Source of the DNA: Alcanivorax sp. | GTDB lineage: Bacteria; Pseudomonadota; Gammaproteobacteria; Pseudomonadales; Alcanivoracaceae | DNA: 6,351 nt | NCBI GenBank assembly: GCA_007135015.1 | Contig: SLJS01000299.1 | Span: 1-6,351, forward strand | Direction: 5' to 3' | In this document: positions 4,376 to 6,351 of the stretch, piece by piece | Numbering within the stretch: position 1 is the first letter of the stretch | Layout of the letters: each line of letters begins with the position of its first letter | The notes under the pieces: model-generated | The model's input: only the letters and a program-made list of their open reading frames with translations | Database searches by the model: none | Told to the model about the DNA's origin: nothing | Position numbers and translations under genes: made by a program

Positions 4376-6351
4376 ATGAACAGACTCTCCTGGCTGGTTT
4401 TGCTGGCACTTGTGGCGTCGCCGCTGGCGGCGCAGCAGAGCGCCCCGGACGCCGATGCCGCGTCCGCGCCGGCGCCTGACCAGGAGCAGGAGCCGGAGCA
4501 GGACAGCGAGGCCAGAGGTGACGGGCAGGACGAGACCGCCGAGGGCATACAGCGCCGCGGACTCCCCGAGGGTTTCGAGGAATGGGAGGAACCCCAGACC
4601 ACGGCCGTGGACGTCTACTACGGCGGGCAGTACCGGCTGACCACCCTGGTGGAGTACACCCTGGAAGAGCTGCGCTTCCTGAACCCGGAAGAAGCCGCCC
4701 GGGCCGTGCCCACCGCCCGGGACCGGGAGGCACTGGCCGAGCACCTGTCCGGAACCCTCGACACCCATGGCGAGCTGGTCTGCGCCGGGCCCGACGACGC
4801 CGGCTGTGGTCTGCTGGAACCGGACAATGCCGGCATCATCTTTGACGAGACCCGTTTCCGGGTGGACGTCTTCGTTCATCCCTCGCTGCTGACCGAGCCC
4901 GCGCGCGAGCGCCAGTACCTGCCGCCGCCGGAACACTCCCGGACCACCCTGGTGCAGAATCTCTCCGCCACCCATTCGGCCAGCAGCGTCGCCGACAACC
5001 GCTTCAGCCTCTTCGGCCGGACCCGCCTGGGACGCGACAGCGGCCACGGCTTCGCCAACTGGGTCAGCACGGACCGCCAGTCCTTCAGCATGGACGAGGG
5101 GGGCTATCGCCATGATTTCCTCGACCACCAGGCCACGGTGGGCCTGTTCGAGCCCGGCGTGGACGCCCTGCGCGCACTGCGCCGCCAGCCCCTGCTGGGC
5201 GTGGGCGTGGCCCGCTCCATGAAGAGCCGCCGGGACCGGGACGCGGTCATCGCCAGCCCCATCGAGCTGTTCCTGCCCCAGCGCAGCCGGGTGGATATCT
5301 TTCGCGACGATCGGCTGGTGAGCTCCGGTTTCTACGAAGCGGGCAACCAGGAGATCAATACCGCCCGCCTGCCCGCCGGCGCCTACGAGGTGGATCTGGT
5401 CATCACCGACATGGATGGCAATGTGCGCACCGAGCGCCAGTTGTTCGTCAAGTCCACGGTCGTGGCACCGCCCGGCGAAGCCCTCTGGTTCGCCGATGCC
5501 GGTCGGGTGATGCAACGCAACCCGCGCGAAGCGGTCCCCGACCGGATCGACGAATACCTGGGCCGTGCCGGCTACCGCTGGCGCCAGCAGCAATGGCTGG
5601 GCCTGGGCGTGGCGGGGGCGGCCACCACCGAAGAGGGCCTGGGCGAAGCCTCCGCGCACTTCCTCTATCCGGGGCTGCAGGCGGGAGGGGAGATCTTTTC
5701 CAGCAGCGAGGGAGGCTGGGGCTACGGACTGCGCGGCACCGGGCGCTGGCGGGACCTGGTGGCCAGCCTGAGCATCCGGCGCACCCATGCTGACGATTTT
5801 CCGGACCCGGACGACGAGGACGGCGAGGCCCCCTATCGGCTGCTACCCACGGAACAGAGCCTGCGGACCCTGCAGTTGTCCCAGCGGCTGGGCGACGGGC
5901 AATTGCTCGCCACCGGCTCCGAGGCCCGGCGCCCCGGTGGCGAGCGAACCCGGCGTGCCAGCCTGCGCTATCGCCATACCCTGCGCCTCGGCGGCGGCCA
6001 GAGCCTGACCCTGAGCAGCGAAGTGGGCAGCAACGACGGCGACCGGAGGATCCTCGCCGGCGTCCAGTGGCGCATGCACCAGAACCACTGGACCCATTCC
6101 GCCAATCTGCAAGGGCGCGACAGCCGGGTGGAAGGGGAGGTGGACGGAGTCTCCGGCGGCGTGGCCACCAGCTGGCGCGACGGCGAACGATTTGTCGACG
6201 ACGTGGAAGCAGGGCTGCGCGCAGACGCAGACCGGGAGCAGAACAGCCTGGGCGGTCATGTCCAGCACCGCTCCCAGTACGGCCGCGGACGCTTTAGCGC
6301 CAGCGCGGTGGACGGCCCGTCAAGCCGCCGCGCGCTGGCGTCATCGACCTA
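4376..6351 (+). CDS. TcfC/CooC-type outer-membrane fimbrial usher, partial (C-terminus off the right edge)
   Basis: Outer-membrane pore that receives chaperone-pilin complexes and assembles the fimbria. The frame opens at ATG 4376 and runs 658 codons to the window edge without a stop; such ushers are usually over 800 residues, so the rest of the barrel and the C-terminal domains are missing. The signal peptide is MNRLSWLVLLALVASPLAA with cleavage near residue 19. Residues 22-58 form a low-complexity tract rich in D, E, Q and A. The N-terminal periplasmic domain follows (about 68-170, VDVYYGGQYRLTTLVEY to FRVDVFVHPS), with cysteines at 136 and 144. Barrel strands start about 190 (TTLVQNLSATHS). 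The plug-like E-set segment lies about 293-360: ASPIELFLPQRSRVDIFRDD, the EAGNQEINTARLPAGAYEVD motif and RTERQLFVKS, diagnostic of the TcfC/CooC (CS1-type, alpha) ushers rather than the FimD/PapC group. It lies 20 bases after the chaperone stop, in the same operon. Pilin and adhesin genes are not in the window. Confidence 0.9.
   Translation, partial: MNRLSWLVLLALVASPLAAQQSAPDADAASAPAPDQEQEPEQDSEARGDGQDETAEGIQRRGLPEGFEEWEEPQTTAVDVYYGGQYRLTTLVEYTLEELRFLNPEEAARAVPTARDREALAEHLSGTLDTHGELVCAGPDDAGCGLLEPDNAGIIFDETRFRVDVFVHPSLLTEPARERQYLPPPEHSRTTLVQNLSATHSASSVADNRFSLFGRTRLGRDSGHGFANWVSTDRQSFSMDEGGYRHDFLDHQATVGLFEPGVDALRALRRQPLLGVGVARSMKSRRDRDAVIASPIELFLPQRSRVDIFRDDRLVSSGFYEAGNQEINTARLPAGAYEVDLVITDMDGNVRTERQLFVKSTVVAPPGEALWFADAGRVMQRNPREAVPDRIDEYLGRAGYRWRQQQWLGLGVAGAATTEEGLGEASAHFLYPGLQAGGEIFSSSEGGWGYGLRGTGRWRDLVASLSIRRTHADDFPDPDDEDGEAPYRLLPTEQSLRTLQLSQRLGDGQLLATGSEARRPGGERTRRASLRYRHTLRLGGGQSLTLSSEVGSNDGDRRILAGVQWRMHQNHWTHSANLQGRDSRVEGEVDGVSGGVATSWRDGERFVDDVEAGLRADADREQNSLGGHVQHRSQYGRGRFSASAVDGPSSRRALASST

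Noticed and set aside
4199..5788. A 529-residue open frame on the minus strand opposite the usher gene
   Set aside because: It is the antisense shadow of the GC-rich usher frame. Its translation is rich in G, A, H and Q with no recognisable domain, while the plus frame has a signal peptide and usher motifs.

Overview
The window is 6351 bases of GC-rich DNA with tightly packed genes, and every coding call resembles a gammaproteobacterial protein. The arrangement of a YrfG-type HAD phosphatase, Hsp15 and Hsp33 on one strand, with NudE divergent from them, matches part of the E. coli nudE / yrfG-hslR-hslO neighbourhood. The high GC content, the acidic proteins and the NudE-CysQ pairing suggest a non-enteric gammaproteobacterium, perhaps an environmental or halophilic one. 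The genus cannot be fixed from this sequence.

Left block, minus strand (1-2014): a three-gene heat and redox stress group is read right to left as yrfG (nucleotide phosphatase), hslR (Hsp15, ribosome rescue) and hslO (Hsp33, redox-activated holdase). The hslO gene runs off the left edge after the first cysteine pair of its zinc centre. yrfG and hslR overlap by ATGA. hslR and hslO are separated by 232 bases that hold nested inverted repeats (about 753-957), resembling a small dispersed or MITE-like element.

Middle block, plus strand (2108-3477): nudE and cysQ overlap by ATGA. NudE hydrolyses nucleoside diphosphate compounds such as ADP-ribose, NADH and Ap3A. CysQ removes the 3' phosphate from pAp, the by-product of sulfate activation. 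With YrfG on the other strand, three enzymes of nucleotide by-product clearance sit side by side.

Right block, plus strand (3672-6351): after a hairpin-rich spacer of 194 bases carrying a CRP-like palindrome, there is a periplasmic pilus chaperone followed by an outer-membrane usher of the TcfC/CooC (alpha, or CS1/class 5) type. The usher is open at the right edge. No pilin or adhesin gene lies in the window, so those should be further right or elsewhere. This fimbrial cluster looks like an accessory locus inserted next to a conserved housekeeping block.

No wholly new system is visible. The points most worth checking are the repeat element inside the hslR-hslO operon, the chaperone-usher locus with its unusual chaperone G1 strand and acidic usher N-terminus, and the putative CRP-family site in front of it.
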